Assembly: GCA_022478985.1 (NCBI GenBank)
Contig: JAKSZP010005645.1
Coordinates: 1 to 64,000 of the forward strand
DNA from: Massospora cicadina
Taxonomy: Eukaryota; Entomophthoromycota; Entomophthoromycetes; Entomophthorales; Entomophthoraceae
Reading direction: 5' to 3'
DNA: 64,000 nt
The position numbers were made by a program, and so were the translations under genes. Below the pieces are notes generated by a model that was given only the letters and a program-made list of their open reading frames with translations, searched no databases and was not told the origin of the DNA. This document shows, piece by piece, positions 45,501 to 57,223 of this stretch (position 1 is its first letter; each line of letters starts with the position of its first letter).

Positions 45501-48500
45501 TAACAGTACATAACTTCAATACTACCAATTCATGGAAAACTAGTATAATACTACCCTAACATAACAAAGGGTGCTGGTAAGATAAGGTAAAAGTTTGCTA
45601 TGAAGGTACCTAAAGTATGTTGAATGATAAACAGGTGATTTTGTAGCAACGTCAGCGATAAGCTTAATTTGAGCAATTAGTAGTCTTTCAATTATATGTA
45701 TTAACTAAAGCAACTCACCATAATCAGATAGATAATATTTATACTTAATAAGAAAGGTCACATACTTAGGGGAATATAATAGTTTAAAAACGGCATGTTA
45801 ATAGTATAAAAATCCTTTTTGCATAAATTATCATTTTATTTGTTACTCTGTAATTTTAATAAAGTATATACATTTTTTGACTATAACTTAAGTAAAGTTT
45901 ATAGTTTTTTAGAATGACATTATGGAGCTACGTGGTTTATATATAACGTTACAGAAAGATTAAATTTTTGCGTTTAGAATCATTACATGTAAATGTAACA
46001 TCTAGCATCTCATGGATCTTTACAACATACTAAAAATCAGCCAAAATAATGGAAAATAACCTCAATATATGGGCTTTAATAGTTGGTAAGCGCTAACTCA
46101 AGCCAAGTTTTATAAAAAAAAATACCCTGCCTCTGACGCAAGGTTTGAGAACCACATTCTGGGACTCTGGAAACACTTGATATGGTTTGGGCATCTGTTC
46201 ATTGGGACAAGGTGCAGCGAGTGATAGCGCTAATATGGCCTTTGTTCAACTAACAGGCAGACAATGTGAACTTAAGTATCAATATCTTGGTATATGATTT
46301 CTGAAGGATGAGATGCAAAAGAGCCACCCTCATTAACCTTATCTATATCACATTTCTCTGCTGTCAGGAAGAACCCAGAAGATAGCCTCTATATAAGGGG
46401 ACCTTCATTCCTGGTGGTCTCAGGTCAAACCAATGCAACCATTAATGATCATAAACAATGTGCCTCCATTGCGAGGGCATCTTTTCAGTCCTGGACCAAG
46501 TGCCATCTTAATAATTATATCTAGGTCTTCCACCCACTCCCAAACACATGCAAACACAAAACCATATATAACTTTTGTAAATTGGTATAAACTCTCCATC
46601 ATGTGGGCCATTTTTATCACAAGACGGGCTTTATTTAGAAGGGGGAACTGTGGTAAAGTTCCATTATGAGGAGCCTTGTTCTTAACCAATACTAAATCTT
46701 AGTTTTGACTCAGTAATTATCTTTAATATTATGCGTTGCAATTGGTTTGACAGCCATCAGCTTCTATAATATTTGATAATTTTATTTTAACTAATAATTA
46801 GATGCAAGACTTGATTGATTATTGAGTACTCTAGCACGCAACCCCAACTTCTCAGGGAGTTGTCAAAGTTGTATTATGTTTACTTTAGGTGATCTTGCCT
46901 TGACACCTTAGTTTTATATCATTACAGCAGATCAAACTATTAGCCCCACTAGTGCAATTTGCTGTTTTTGATTTAATAATCGCCTTGGCTCATGGCCAGG
47001 AGTTCATACCCCTACAATATATTTATAATTTGTAAATTCTATCTTATTCCCATGCTGGCGTAAAACATTAGGTATGAGGATTCCTATTTTTTATGGTTCT
47101 CCACCAATAGATTTCAATTGGTTGATCAAGACTACATTGGAAAACCCCTAGCCCTAGTAATTCTCTCTTAGCATAATTTAGATAATTTCTTCTCTAGTCT
47201 ACCAATTTGAGTACTTAAAAAACATAAAATGCACCAATAAGAACTCCAGTGAAAGGGGCATATCCAATTGGTTTCAGTATTAGGTCATCTTTTTTCTGAT
47301 TGGTTTAGACCTAGCTCAAAGAAAGGATATTTAGAGCGAGCTTAAGAGCCCTTGGCAGTAGTAAATAATACATTGTGCTCTTATTAGTTTTGATATAAAA
47401 ATTCCCCTTAGCAAAATTTTTTTGCAAGTTTTCTAAGTTTACTGGCATCTAACAGTACCCTATAATTTTGAAAAGATTGATCTGTTCACCCAGAATTTGA
47501 CGCCTAAGCTCAAATTTCGCCAAAATTCGTGAAAGCCTTATATACTGGAGACTCATCCACCTGCTGATTGATGGTTGGGAAACCTAAAACTATAAAAGTT
47601 GAGATATAGCTTATCAAATTTTATCAAAAAAGTCAATTTGGTAGTTAATCCTTCGCAGATCAATTGAGATTGTGACTGTTGAAGTAGCATATTAATAAGG
47701 TATTAATCTTAGGAATACAAGTATTATCAATAGACTGTCACAATGAACATATCTCAAGAATATTTGTTTGGCATATTTTATACATGCACTAAAGTGCTAG
47801 CATGTAATCAAATTCTTAAAGGTTATCATATAACTTATTATAATAGTTCTTATAATTGAACTCTTTTAGAGAGTCTCAAGGGCTTGGGTTTATTGGAGAT
47901 GTCCAGAGTTTGAATGGCTTTCAGGTGGTAGGTGGCAATTGACCTTTATTAATTATATTGGGTCCTTTTAATAATGGATGGATTAAAAGGTTATAGAGTT
48001 ATAATCTTTTACTTAAAGCTTTAATCAAGTTTAATTGAAACTTTCTGGATGTTTTTTGCGGTTGAATTTAAGTGCTATAGTAATCTAAAAAATTTTACAA
48101 CTAGATGTTGACATAATATGTACAAGGAATTGAATTACTCTATATAATAATTGTAGCGCAAAATTTTAAATTATACTATTAGTATAACTCTAGATCAATG
48201 TGGAAAATGACGTGGAAGCAAATTTTTAAATAAGAAATCTTCTTCTTTGATCCAGGATATTTAATAAATGGGTATATTTTCTCCTACTATAACCATGTGT
48301 TCTGATCTTTAATATTAAAAGAACAATAATATATCACCCTGTAACCTGATTATAAATAGCTTTGTTAAGAGAAGTTGTAGTTTTTAAAAGTTAGTAAGCC
48401 CTTAATTAATTACCATGGTGGTAATAGTTGGTAGACGGATAAACGATGTTAATATAAGTATACTTAAAAGTTAAAAGAATTCTTTCCACTTTAGCATCTT

Positions 48501-48602
48501 GTGAAGAGGCTAAGATGAGATCAAAGTAACTCTTGTATGTCAAGAATATATATTAAAAGTTTATGTAATCTTAGTATGGTGATTCCCCTCATTAGGTTAA
48601 AA
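42548..48602. other. AT-rich intergenic DNA, no gene recognised
   Basis: Very AT-rich with many stops; open stretches reach only 60-90 codons and have no recognisable motif. The subsegment 46100-46690 is visibly less AT-rich, with tatataagg at 46390 and a minus-strand open stretch (46420-46689, 89 codons) lacking any domain; the run gaagggggaac before tgtggtaaagttcc (46637-46662) resembles a purine tract next to an LTR, so it may be an unresolved element relic. No LTR pair or target duplication could be assigned. Confidence 0.6.
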
Positions 48603-48607
48603 CTACC

Positions 48608-49498
48608 TGTCATGGTCTGATGACATTATGAGGGGACCAACTCTAAAGATAAAGCTAGTCACTAGGAGGCTAAAAGGGTGAGATTAGCAGGCCTTCCTGA
48701 CCTCAAACATACCATAAACCAGCGCTGGGTTTAGTCCAGATATGCCCAGGTCAGTCTAGGGGATTTTTGCGATGCTCAGCCCTGTGCAATGGCAAGGGCG
48801 TTAAAACAAACTAGCTATATCCTTAACAACAACGGTTCAATTCAGTTGCTCAGCAGATGGGATTTTGAAACCCATTTGATTTTTGAATTTTGAGATTGGG
48901 TCATCTATGCCTATAATTAATTAATCAAGTCAGGCAATCTTGAGCTACAGCACCCAGACTGATGGAAATCTGCACTTATTGGTGACTTAGGCTTGGTACC
49001 ACTTCCACTGATGGACAATTCCCCCTCCATTATTTTAATTATGTTTCTAAAGACTGACCTTCCTCTTTGGTCAACTTCCTTTTAAAATTTCCCCAGTTGT
49101 TTACTTTTTTTAAATTTATCATTATTTGGGTGATTCTGTGCGTGGATCTTCTCATGGAGATCTTTAACAACGTTGGCCATTATATTTTCTCAAAATTACT
49201 AAAAGATCAAGTGCACCGTTGGGCCCCTTTGGTCCCCTCCAGACTATAACACCAAAACCCCCCAGCACAAATCTTTGCTTGGTTATGGGTTTTCCCGTGG
49301 GTTCCATCCAAGTATTACTGCTTACTTGTTATCAATACTCTATACTGCGTTATCCAACCCTTGCACTAGGTTGTTTTTGCTCTGGCATCCTTTTTTGGTG
49401 CCCTGTTTACCATTTCTTAATGACTAGTTCCCTGGCAGTATGTCTGTTCATCTCACACCACCTTGCTGGGAACAAGAGTTACAGACACTCTCCTTACA
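48608..49498 (+). repeat. G2 5' LTR
   Basis: 891 bp. It aligns with 55087-55981; a stretch of about 100 bp (48758-48860 against 55236-55340) is almost identical while the parts before it differ at many positions. The bases following the LTR (ttagtcaaccaacc) do not start with TGG. Confidence 0.92.
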
Positions 49499-50808
49499 TT
49501 AGTCAACCAACCACTTTAGTTTGTGTGCATGAATATTATCCATGTGGGGATTTTGTTATGTGTAAATTGGGTGTGCTGGCCGTTTGTCATGGCCACTATG
49601 GTGCTCACCACAGTTTTCTCGTTTAATTATTGTTTTGGTGTTTTTTAGCATTATTCTTACAACTACCAACTGTAAATTTCCCACCCTTCCTGCTTATACT
49701 TAGTGGACTCAGACATTTTGTGATCCTTTTGTTGCAATTCTCTGACTTTCCCTCAAATTTATTCTGAAATTCAACAGGCTCTTGCTTCCCTCACGCTGAA
49801 AGCTTCTTTTGATAATAACAAATTGTCTGGTTCTCACCCACCATTGCAGAAGGGTGGATTTGCAATATGAACTATCTCCAGAGGCCACATTGGGTTTTTG
49901 TGGTGTTTTGCACACAGCCACTTTTGTGGAAATCAGTGGAGGGTTTAGAGCGTGTCCTGGAGCATCATTGTCATGATGTGTCATCTATTAAAACCCTCTA
50001 CAAGAACTTCTCTCTGCAACAAGCTGGCCGCCTAATAAAATTATATATATAAATGATTTTTTGTGAATGAGCACAGGCCCTACCTTTGTCCAACGTTGTT
50101 AAAGCGTCATTTTACATTCCACCTTAGACCTCCCCGCAATAAACTCCCTGATTTGGCAATCGCCCCCTCCCAACTTTGACCAACTGATTGAATCTTTCTG
50201 ATGCAGTTTCCCTGCCCCAACCCAGAAGGGTCCAGGTAAGTTGGCCGTCATTGTTTCACCAGGAGTGGCCCCTATAAATATGGGTCCCTAAAATCTCACG
50301 TGCTCCCCTTAAAAAAGAGAATCTTATCATTCTAATCCATTGAGTTCTGCCAAATTTGAAGGTGAATAGGGGTCTAGCTTTAAGTTTAAATTAAATGTTC
50401 CAGACAATTCCACTGCAATGATGTCACCTGCGGCAGCCCCTTTAAATATAGTAATCACAACTAGTATTTTTCCCATGAACAGAAGTGCTCTTCACCAATT
50501 ATGAACCAATTGTGCATAATTTGAGGGTTCAGGAATCTAGCCCTAAATCTAACAAAAAGCGATTCAACTAAAACGTAGTTTCTTTGCACCACGTTTCTGT
50601 GGTGCAGGCTAAAGCATCGTTGAACAGCTTAGTGATGACGGCCCTAGAAAACAAAGCACACCTGGATATTGGAGCAGGTATGGGGTGGTGACGCCCAAAA
50701 ACGCATTTTATAATGCAAATGATATAGAAAAATTAGTCAATAATTAGTTCTTGCAGCTCTGATGAGGGCTCTATTTCAGTATATCAAATTTCACTTGAGA
50801 ACCCTCAC
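49499..50808 (+). pseudogene. G2 leader and gag-like region (broken)
   Basis: Leader block 49555-49620, nearly identical to G1 16761-16822, then gag-like sequence equivalent to G1 16960-17950. Open stretches are short (49867-50052, 61 codons). The segment 50560-50680 is closely conserved with G1 and holds a perfect 8-bp hairpin at 50585-50606. No zinc knuckle was identified, as in G1. Confidence 0.6.
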
Positions 50809-51210
50809 TTGACCCCTGCCATGACCTGCAGAACACAGGGGGTGGAAAAGGAGCTTCTTCAAAAATATAAAGATGTTTATGCCATTGCTGAAGATATGGT
50901 GGGATATGTGACCTCAGTATTAAGAGTGGCCAAATATCCCTCTCCATTCTATGATGCGGAACCTACCCTGGAGGCATGCTTATGCCTGAAGAAAACTTTT
51001 ATGGTGAAGTGTTGGTGTTGTCTGCTATTAATAACGACCATTTTGGACTTTTATTGTTGACTGCTACCCTTTTATCCCCTTTAGGGAAAATCATCACAAC
51101 TATTTTGGTGAATACAGGAGCCTCTGAGAATTTTATTGACCAAGACCTCGCCAACTATCTTAAGCTGAGTTACTTTACCAGTGATATGGTTAGGGAAGAG
51201 GCAACCCAAG
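50809..51210 (+). pseudogene. G2 retropepsin region (catalytic Asp to Asn)
   Basis: Two overlapping open stretches (50809-51060 and 50976-51224) with a frame change between them. The second reads MPEENFYGEVLVLSAINNDHFGLLLLTATLLSPLGK in parts, then ILVNTGASENFIDQDLANYL: the active-site loop is V-D-T-G-A in the family, here codon 51111-51113 is AAT (Asn). G1 keeps Asp at this place. A solo LTR follows at 51211. Confidence 0.82.
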
Positions 51211-51771
51211 TATTGGAATTTTGATAGAAATTGCGATATTCAGGTGCTACAATGGCTATGAAATTATTAGTTTTGTGGCTCTAGAAAAGATAGAAACAGG
51301 GCAACGAAGTTATTAGTTTCATCTCAATTATAACTTTTAATTGAAATATAGTACTCTATTATGAATTGACCAAAATCGCTCTACGTGAGACAAAAATAGT
51401 GGTACTTTATTAGTTAGAAATGAGGGACATTTATAGGGGTAGATTTAGTAGTTCTTCGTGAGGATTTTCATGCTTCAACTGAGGTAAGATCTTTTCTAAT
51501 AGATGATCAATATTGAAGATTACTATTATTATACTTGTGATGGTCAAATCTGATAAAGTTCTTACTAGATGAGATTGACCCTTTTGTGGAGGGCTTAGCC
51601 TCTTCAGATTTCTTAGCCTCATACTTCAGAGGAGGCTGATAACTCCAAAGGGTCAATCGTTAGTCTATCCAAGAATTGGATATCTCTGATGGGGATTTAA
51701 TGATCTTATTAGACCAAGACACCGAATTTCAATCTTGATTATAATCAGTTATTGCAGTTGAATTCCCAACA
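51211..51771. repeat. S2: solo LTR (561 bp) nested in G2, with a long internal hairpin
   Basis: Starts tattggaatt (G to A from TGTTGGAATT) and ends AATTCCCAACA, so the termini form an inverted pair. Flanked by ccaag at 51206-51210 and 51772-51776. G1 lacks it: the distance from tggttaggga to ccgcttccaag is about 90 bp in G1 and 650 bp here. Within it, gattgaccc+ttt (51573-51584) pairs perfectly with aaagggtcaatc (51647-51658), with inner complementary blocks. Confidence 0.87.
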
Positions 51772-51776
51772 CCAAG

Positions 51777-52760
51777 GTATTCCCACACTGAAGATTCTGT
51801 TGTTAGTGGATTATCAAGTCATAAATAATATTTGGATGACCGCTTCCAAGCTATCAAAAACCTCTTGTACCCCATTATTTTGGGTGTAGAGTGGTGGCGA
51901 AAGTTTGATGTCAGAACCAATTTGAAAGACAACACCTTGTCCTTAACTTTAAAGGATGGTCATATATTAGTTGTCCCTTTGTCTGAGGCTAATTATCAGG
52001 GTGACTGCACCGCTGGCCCAATATCCACACACTTAGTCTTGCTCCGTTGCTGAAGCACTCACTGGAGGTACCCTTATCTTCCTGTTTGGAGGGGTTGGAA
52101 TCTTCAATTGATGTGGCTTCAGCCAATGTACTACTAGTTCATTTAGAGTTTAATTGCAAGTTTAAGCTCACCTTTGATCTGGTGTGTATATCTTCCCCAA
52201 TCTACCCTTTGACTGTACGGGAGGAAGCGGAGTTATATATCTGGGCTAAGGAGCAGTTAGCCAAAGGCGCGATTTTTCAGCGTGCTTCCCCAGTATGCTC
52301 CCCACTTCTCTTTGTGATGAAAGCTAATGGTATTTTATGACCATGCGTAGATTATAGGAACCAAAACAATGTCACTGTACCATATTTACACCCCATACCA
52401 TTGGACTCTCAGATTGCTTGCTATGTGGAGAAGGCAAAAGTTTTCTATAAACTGGACTGCTTAAATGTGTTAAATCATATCTGGATTAAGAAGGATCTGG
52501 AGTGGCTCACTGCACTCCAAACACAAAAAGAATCTTCCGGTTTGGTTATGCTCTTTGGGCTTAAAAATGCACCTGCTATCTTCCAACATCATATAGATGC
52601 GGCCTTGAGGGACTTTCTGGGTGTGTGAGCAGTGGCCTATATGGATGATATTCTGATTTTTTCCCTAATCATAAGTCCAATTCAGTACACCTTTGGCAAG
52701 TGGTGGAGAGGTTAAAGGCAGCCAATTTTACGCTGAAAATAAGTATATTGAATCTTCAAG
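51777..52760 (+). pseudogene. G2 reverse transcriptase (frameshifted, YMDD intact)
   Basis: Segments: 51832-52053 (pre-RT, DDRFQAIKNLLYPIILGVEWW), 52047-52340 (SSPIYPLTVREEAELYIWAKEQLAKGAIF, SPVCSPLLFV), then CVDYRNQNNVTVPYLHPIP, 52401-52628 (LDCLNVLNHIWIK, LVMLFGLKNAPAIFQHHID), a stop at 52626-52628, and AYMDDILIF at 52635-52661. The active-site motif is intact, unlike G1. Later parts run in other frames. Confidence 0.86.
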
Positions 52761-53501
52761 TCCCATTTCACCTTCCTGTGCAACATTGTGTTTGACTGAT
52801 GACACATGACAACTACAGACAAGAAGGCTATTAGTGAGTGGCCCACCCCAACTTCAGTCAAGGAATTGAGGAGTTTTTGGGACGTATACTTTCCTTAAGA
52901 ATTCACGCCCAATCTTTCTGAGGTGGCGGCGCCCCCTGTATAAGGCAAGTGGAGCTAAAGTGCTCCAGTGGTCCTCAGTTGAAGGATGCTTTCTAAGCAG
53001 TAAAGGGCACCCAGTTGCCCACGTCCATCCTTCACCATGTAGATCCAAAAAGGAGTTCATTGTGTCTACAGATGCCTCTAACTTTGCCATAGCGGCTGCC
53101 TTTTTATGGGTAGGCGAGGATGGAATAGAGCATCCAGCGGGATATTTTTCCAGGAAGATGTCTCTTCCTGAATTAAACTCCATTTATGATAAAGAGTTGT
53201 TAGCATTGGTTGAGGCGCTGATTTATTGGCGTCATCATTTGCTTGGCATATCCCAACCATTCCACGTGTGTACAGATCACTGTGTCTTATTGTACTACTG
53301 CGCACCTCATGTCTTGACCCATGGCAAACCCGCTTTCATGAGACCCTAACCCAATTTGTGTTCCTATATGAATTTATGAAGGGCAAGGAGAATGGTTTGG
53401 TGGATGTTTTGAGCCAAAACCCTTCACAAGCTCCTAATCCCAAGGATGTAGATGTACAAAACACCCAGTTGGTGATTCCACCGGGTAAGATTGTGTCCTA
53501 A
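52761..53501 (+). pseudogene. G2 RNase H and tether (frameshifted)
   Basis: 52960-53349 reads EFIVSTDASNFAIAAAFLW (Asp), RKMSLPELNSIYDKELLALVEALIYWRHHLLG (Glu) and HVCTDHCVLLYYCAPHVL (TDH). The frame changes near 53340 and continues as HETLTQFVFLYEF..NGLVDVLSQNPSQ to a stop at 53499-53501. The last part, from 53290, lies in the tract shared with G1. Confidence 0.86.
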
Positions 53502-53513
53502 CATCCCTCTCCC

Positions 53514-54640
53514 ATGACCTATGGGTCAGCGCTTGCTCCTCTGGAAAATGAAGAGGAATATAGAATGTTCAGAAAGGTGGTCCTTTCACAGCCCTTGTCA
53601 ACAGAATATATTATGGTCCTCGCCAAGAGCGAGTTAAATCAGGAAGATATTGCTAGAGGGTACCATGTGAAGGTTGAGATGGTGTGGTTTCAGGAACGCT
53701 AATGGGTTCCCACCAGACCCCTTTTCCTGGAAACCATCCGGGACCATCATGACAGTATTACTGTTGGACATCCTGGGAAGGCGAAGACTCTAGATCTAAT
53801 TCACCATACTTAAAATTGGAAGGGATTAGCCGCGCAGGTTGCCAGGTATTGTAAAGTGTGCCTGGTCTTTAACCAAATGAAACCGATTTGCCAGTCCCTT
53901 GTAAGGTTGTTGGTACCAGTTCAAAAGACTGAATGGCCTTGGTCTTCCTTATCAGTGGATTTTATTGTGGAATTGCTTGTATCTGATGGTTATGATGCCA
54001 TCTTGGAAGTGGTAGACCGTTATATGAAGTTTGCTCACTTTATTCCATGAAGAACCACAGAAACCATGTCCAAGATGGCTAGGCTCTTCATCTCTCATTT
54101 TTTGCTCTTCACAGGGTCCCCCAAGAAATAATAAATGAATGTGGGCCCCAGTTTACCTCTGTCTTTTGGGAAGAATTGTGTAATACTCTTCAGATTTGCC
54201 CCTGCCGTTCAACTGCCTATCACTCCATTCAGACGGGCAGATTGAACAAGTGAACCAGTGCTTGGAACAGTTCCTCCGGTGTTACACTGTCACAGATCAT
54301 CAGATTGGGCTTCTCACCTTCCTTTGGTTTAGTTTAGCTACAACAACATACAACATGCATCTATTGGTTGTTCCCCATCTTTTGCCAACAATGGGTTTAA
54401 ACCCGCCTTCAACATGGAGATAGCTGTGGATCCAAGATTGAAGCGGTAGTGGATTTTGCTAAGACTATTAATAAAGTCCACCTGGGAGTTTTCACTAATT
54501 TAGAGGCGGCAATGCAAGTTTATAAAAAGAACGCCTATGGAAAGAGATGGATAGGTCCTGCGTACAAGGAAGTAGATCTAGTGATGCTTTATGCTCAAAA
54601 CATCCCTATCAAGAAGTCATGAAAAAAGCTGGTGCCAAAG
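53514..54640 (+). pseudogene. G2 integrase (broken)
   Basis: 53514-53702 opens the integrase region; TAA at 53700-53702 and another stop near 53810 are identical to G1. Zinc-binding part: DHHDSITVGHPGKAKTLDL, then YCKVCLVFN (CX2C kept). Core: 53856-54050 with SVDFIVELLVSDGYDAI (first Asp) and YMKFAHFIP. The second Asp region reads INECGPQFTS near 54135 (usually SDRG), and HSDGQIEQVNQCLEQFLRCYT at 54220-54290 carries the Glu. The C-terminal domain follows in broken frames, with RIWALPHCQKG near 54640. Confidence 0.85.
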
Positions 54641-55086
54641 AGGATTTGGGCCTTACCGCATTGTCAGAAAGGTAGGCCACACCTTATACTAGTTGGATCT
54701 TCCCCCTTGGTTTGGACTTTTGCAGTCTTTCATGAAAGCAAGTCGACGTTGTTTGTGCCCCCCTCCAGAGATCCCAGAGGCTTATCTTATGGATGGGGCG
54801 CCAGAGTGGGAAGTGGAGGAGATTGTAACCTCCAAAAGAGTGAGAAGAAAGCTTGGATTACCTATTATCCTAAAAGAGATTCACCCTAGCAGAAAACATT
54901 TAGGTACCAGCACGCAACTGTGCCTATGCCCAATATCTAATAAATGTTTTTCACGAGCGTTTCCCCAAGGATGTAGGACCCAAATCACAGCAAACTGTTC
55001 CCGCCATGAAGCTGGCCCCGTCCCATAAGAACTTTTCCGTGGAAAAAGCCCCTGAGGGGTGGAGCCTCAAAATAATGCGAGGGTAA
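54641..55086 (+). pseudogene. G2 integrase C-terminus: chromodomain and purine tract
   Basis: 54693-55028 includes APEWEVEEIVTSKRVRRK, the first strand of a chromodomain; the Y-L-x-x-W-K-G-F part follows in another frame (LDYLL, near 54850) and the FHxxFP-like end near 54955. The purine-rich bases before the 3' LTR are aatgcgagggtaa (55074-55086). Confidence 0.75.
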
Positions 55087-55981
55087 TGTCATGGTCAGAT
55101 GACATGATTAAGGAGACCAACTCTAAAGACAAAGCTAGTCACTAGGAGGCTAAAAAGGTGAAGTTAGCAGGCCTTCCTGACCTAAAACATACCCTAGACC
55201 AACGCTTGATTTAGGCCAGACACGCACAGGTCATTCTAGGGGATTTTTGCGATGCTCAGCCCTGTGCAATGGCAAGGGCGTTAAAGCAAACTAGCTATAT
55301 CCTTAACAACAACGGTTCAATTCAGTTGCTCAGCAGATGGGGTTTTAAAACCCATTTGATTTTTGTAAATTTTGAGATTGGGTCAGCTATGCCTACAATA
55401 AATTAATCAAGTTTGAGCAATCTTTAGCTATATTACCTGGGCCAATGAAAGCATGCTTATTGGTGCACTTAGGCATAATACCACTTCCACCAATGGACAA
55501 TTCCCCCCTAAATGTTTGATTATGTTTCCTCAAGACTAACCTTCCTCGTTGGCCAACTTCCTTTACTAAAATTTCACCAGTTGTTTACGCTTTTTAAATT
55601 TATTGTTATTTGGTTGAACCTGTGCATGGACCTTCTCGTGGAGGTCTTTAACATTATTGGCCGTTCTACTTTCTCAAAATTATCTAAAAAATCAAGTGAA
55701 CCGTTGGGCCCCTTTAACCCTCCAAACTGAGGCACCCAAAAACCTAGCACAGATCTTCGCTTGGTTATGGGCTCCCCTCATGGGGTCCACCCAAGTGTTA
55801 AGCTTTCTTGTTATTAACTACTCTATACTGCGCTATCCAACCCTTGCACTAGGTTACTTTGGCTCTGGCATCCTTTGCGGTGCCCTGTTTCCATTTACCT
55901 AATGACTAGTTCCTGGTGGTATGGCTGTGCATCTTGCACCACCTCGCTGGGAACAGGAGAGTTACAAACACTCACTTTACA
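55087..55981 (+). repeat. G2 3' LTR
   Basis: 895 bp, TGTCATGGTCAG to TTTACA. The target duplication ctacc follows at 55982-55986. Confidence 0.92.
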
Positions 55982-55986
55982 CTACC

Positions 55987-56629
55987 TAGACTTATAAAAA
56001 CGTTTATGAGATCTTATTTAATCTAGAACCATCTTTACTTCTTCTAAGAAAACAAACCTTATAAGCACAAAATATGTAATTATAAAAGATTTTATGTGGG
56101 ATATAACATATTTATAATGAATAAATTGGGCGTAGACTAATTTCATGAAGAGGCTCTATTTACAAAGCACCAAGTGTTAAGAGTAAGGCTAGCTTATTAT
56201 TTAAACTTTGGTTACCATGCTATACTACTGAAGGAGAGGGTCAACATTTAAAATCAGTGTGGCTTACGGTGATGCATTAGACCAATTATTTATCTATTAT
56301 AATGAAACAGTAACATTTCTTTTTATAGATCCTACTGGTGGTTATGACTTTCTCATATGTGAAGTTTTTTATTAGTAGCTTTTATCAGTGTTATAATTGT
56401 GCTTATTATTCCTCACTCCTTATTTATAGTTTTTTAAACAGATATTCAGGAAAAAATGTTTATCTATGCACGTTACTATCATATACTACAGTTTTTTATT
56501 ATTTTAATCTAAACATTGTGGTGTCAGAATTTCAGTATGCCCACATTATTATGCTTTATAGATTATATAATACCTGCTTTATCCACTGGGATAATTACCC
56601 TATTGGATGTGAGTTATCATAGGATATTA
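55987..56629. other. AT-rich DNA between G2 and the tandem LTRs
   Basis: No gene or repeat recognised. The open stretch at 56338-56622 (94 codons) is Tyr/Phe/Leu-rich as expected from AT-rich noncoding DNA and has no motif. Confidence 0.6.
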
Positions 56630-57223
56630 TGACTATTGTTGGTTAATTAATAATGGGAATTACTAATCTAACGGGATTTTGTTTCTTCTCAATTACTGAA
56701 GCTCCAATGGGGAGGAACCTTGAAAAACCAAAAGATCCAATTATCAATTTAATTAGTAATAATTTTACTATTATATGAATTAATCAGAGTTTGTCACTGA
56801 TTGATTAAGGATTTATTGAATTGCTGCTAATTATTGACAATGCTTTTAGTGGCAACTTGAGAGTTAACCAATTAGCTAACATGAAATGCGGTTATTGGGC
56901 AAAAGGCCATATTACCTAAGCAAGTTGCAAGCTTAGAAATGTAATCCACTAAGGTTGAGCAAAGGCATTAAACAAGTTTTTTTAATTTAACCCAGAAAGG
57001 TTTGCATTCTAATTGGCGGTGAAGTCCAACCATACTAATGAGAAAGAACATTGTTTGATGTGATTTAAGAGGGTTAATACATTGGCGATGGCTGCTGTTT
57101 CCTATTGGAACACCAACAGAAGAATGGGAGCCAGATTTCCCTAAATATTCCCTTGATATTTATTAAATAAAGCAGATATAAATTTGAAGACTTAAAATAA
57201 AATAGGTTGTTATTAGTTTAATA
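56630..57223 (+). repeat. LTR A, first of two tandem LTRs
   Basis: About 594 bp that aligns with 57224-57982: starts tgactattgttgg against tgataactattgtttgg; shared inner parts include the block near 56787-56960 (caatcaattcagg-like, then gcaggttg-like) and 57085-57200 (tatttattaaataaa). It directly abuts LTR B. The ends are inferred from the second copy; there is no CA terminus. Confidence 0.68.

Larger units (their letters stand above)
48608..55981 (+). mobile_element. G2: Ty3/gypsy chromovirus, relative of G1
   Basis: 7,374 bp with LTRs of 891 and 895 bp (48608-49498 and 55087-55981), TGTCATGG at each start and TTACA at each end. Flanked by ctacc at 48603-48607 and 55982-55986. Internal order: leader, gag-like, protease, RT, RNase H, integrase, chromodomain, purine tract. 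Without the inserted solo LTR (561 bp plus 5) it measures about 6,808 bp, near G1. The frames are broken throughout; the protease Asp is Asn, while RT keeps YMDD. Confidence 0.93.

Noticed and set aside
46420..46689. 89-codon minus-strand open stretch
   Set aside because: No recognisable domain, start context or neighbouring gene; kept only as part of a composition anomaly.
56338..56622. 94-codon open stretch rich in Tyr and Phe
   Set aside because: Amino-acid content is what AT-rich noncoding sequence gives; no motif, and surrounding DNA is noncoding.
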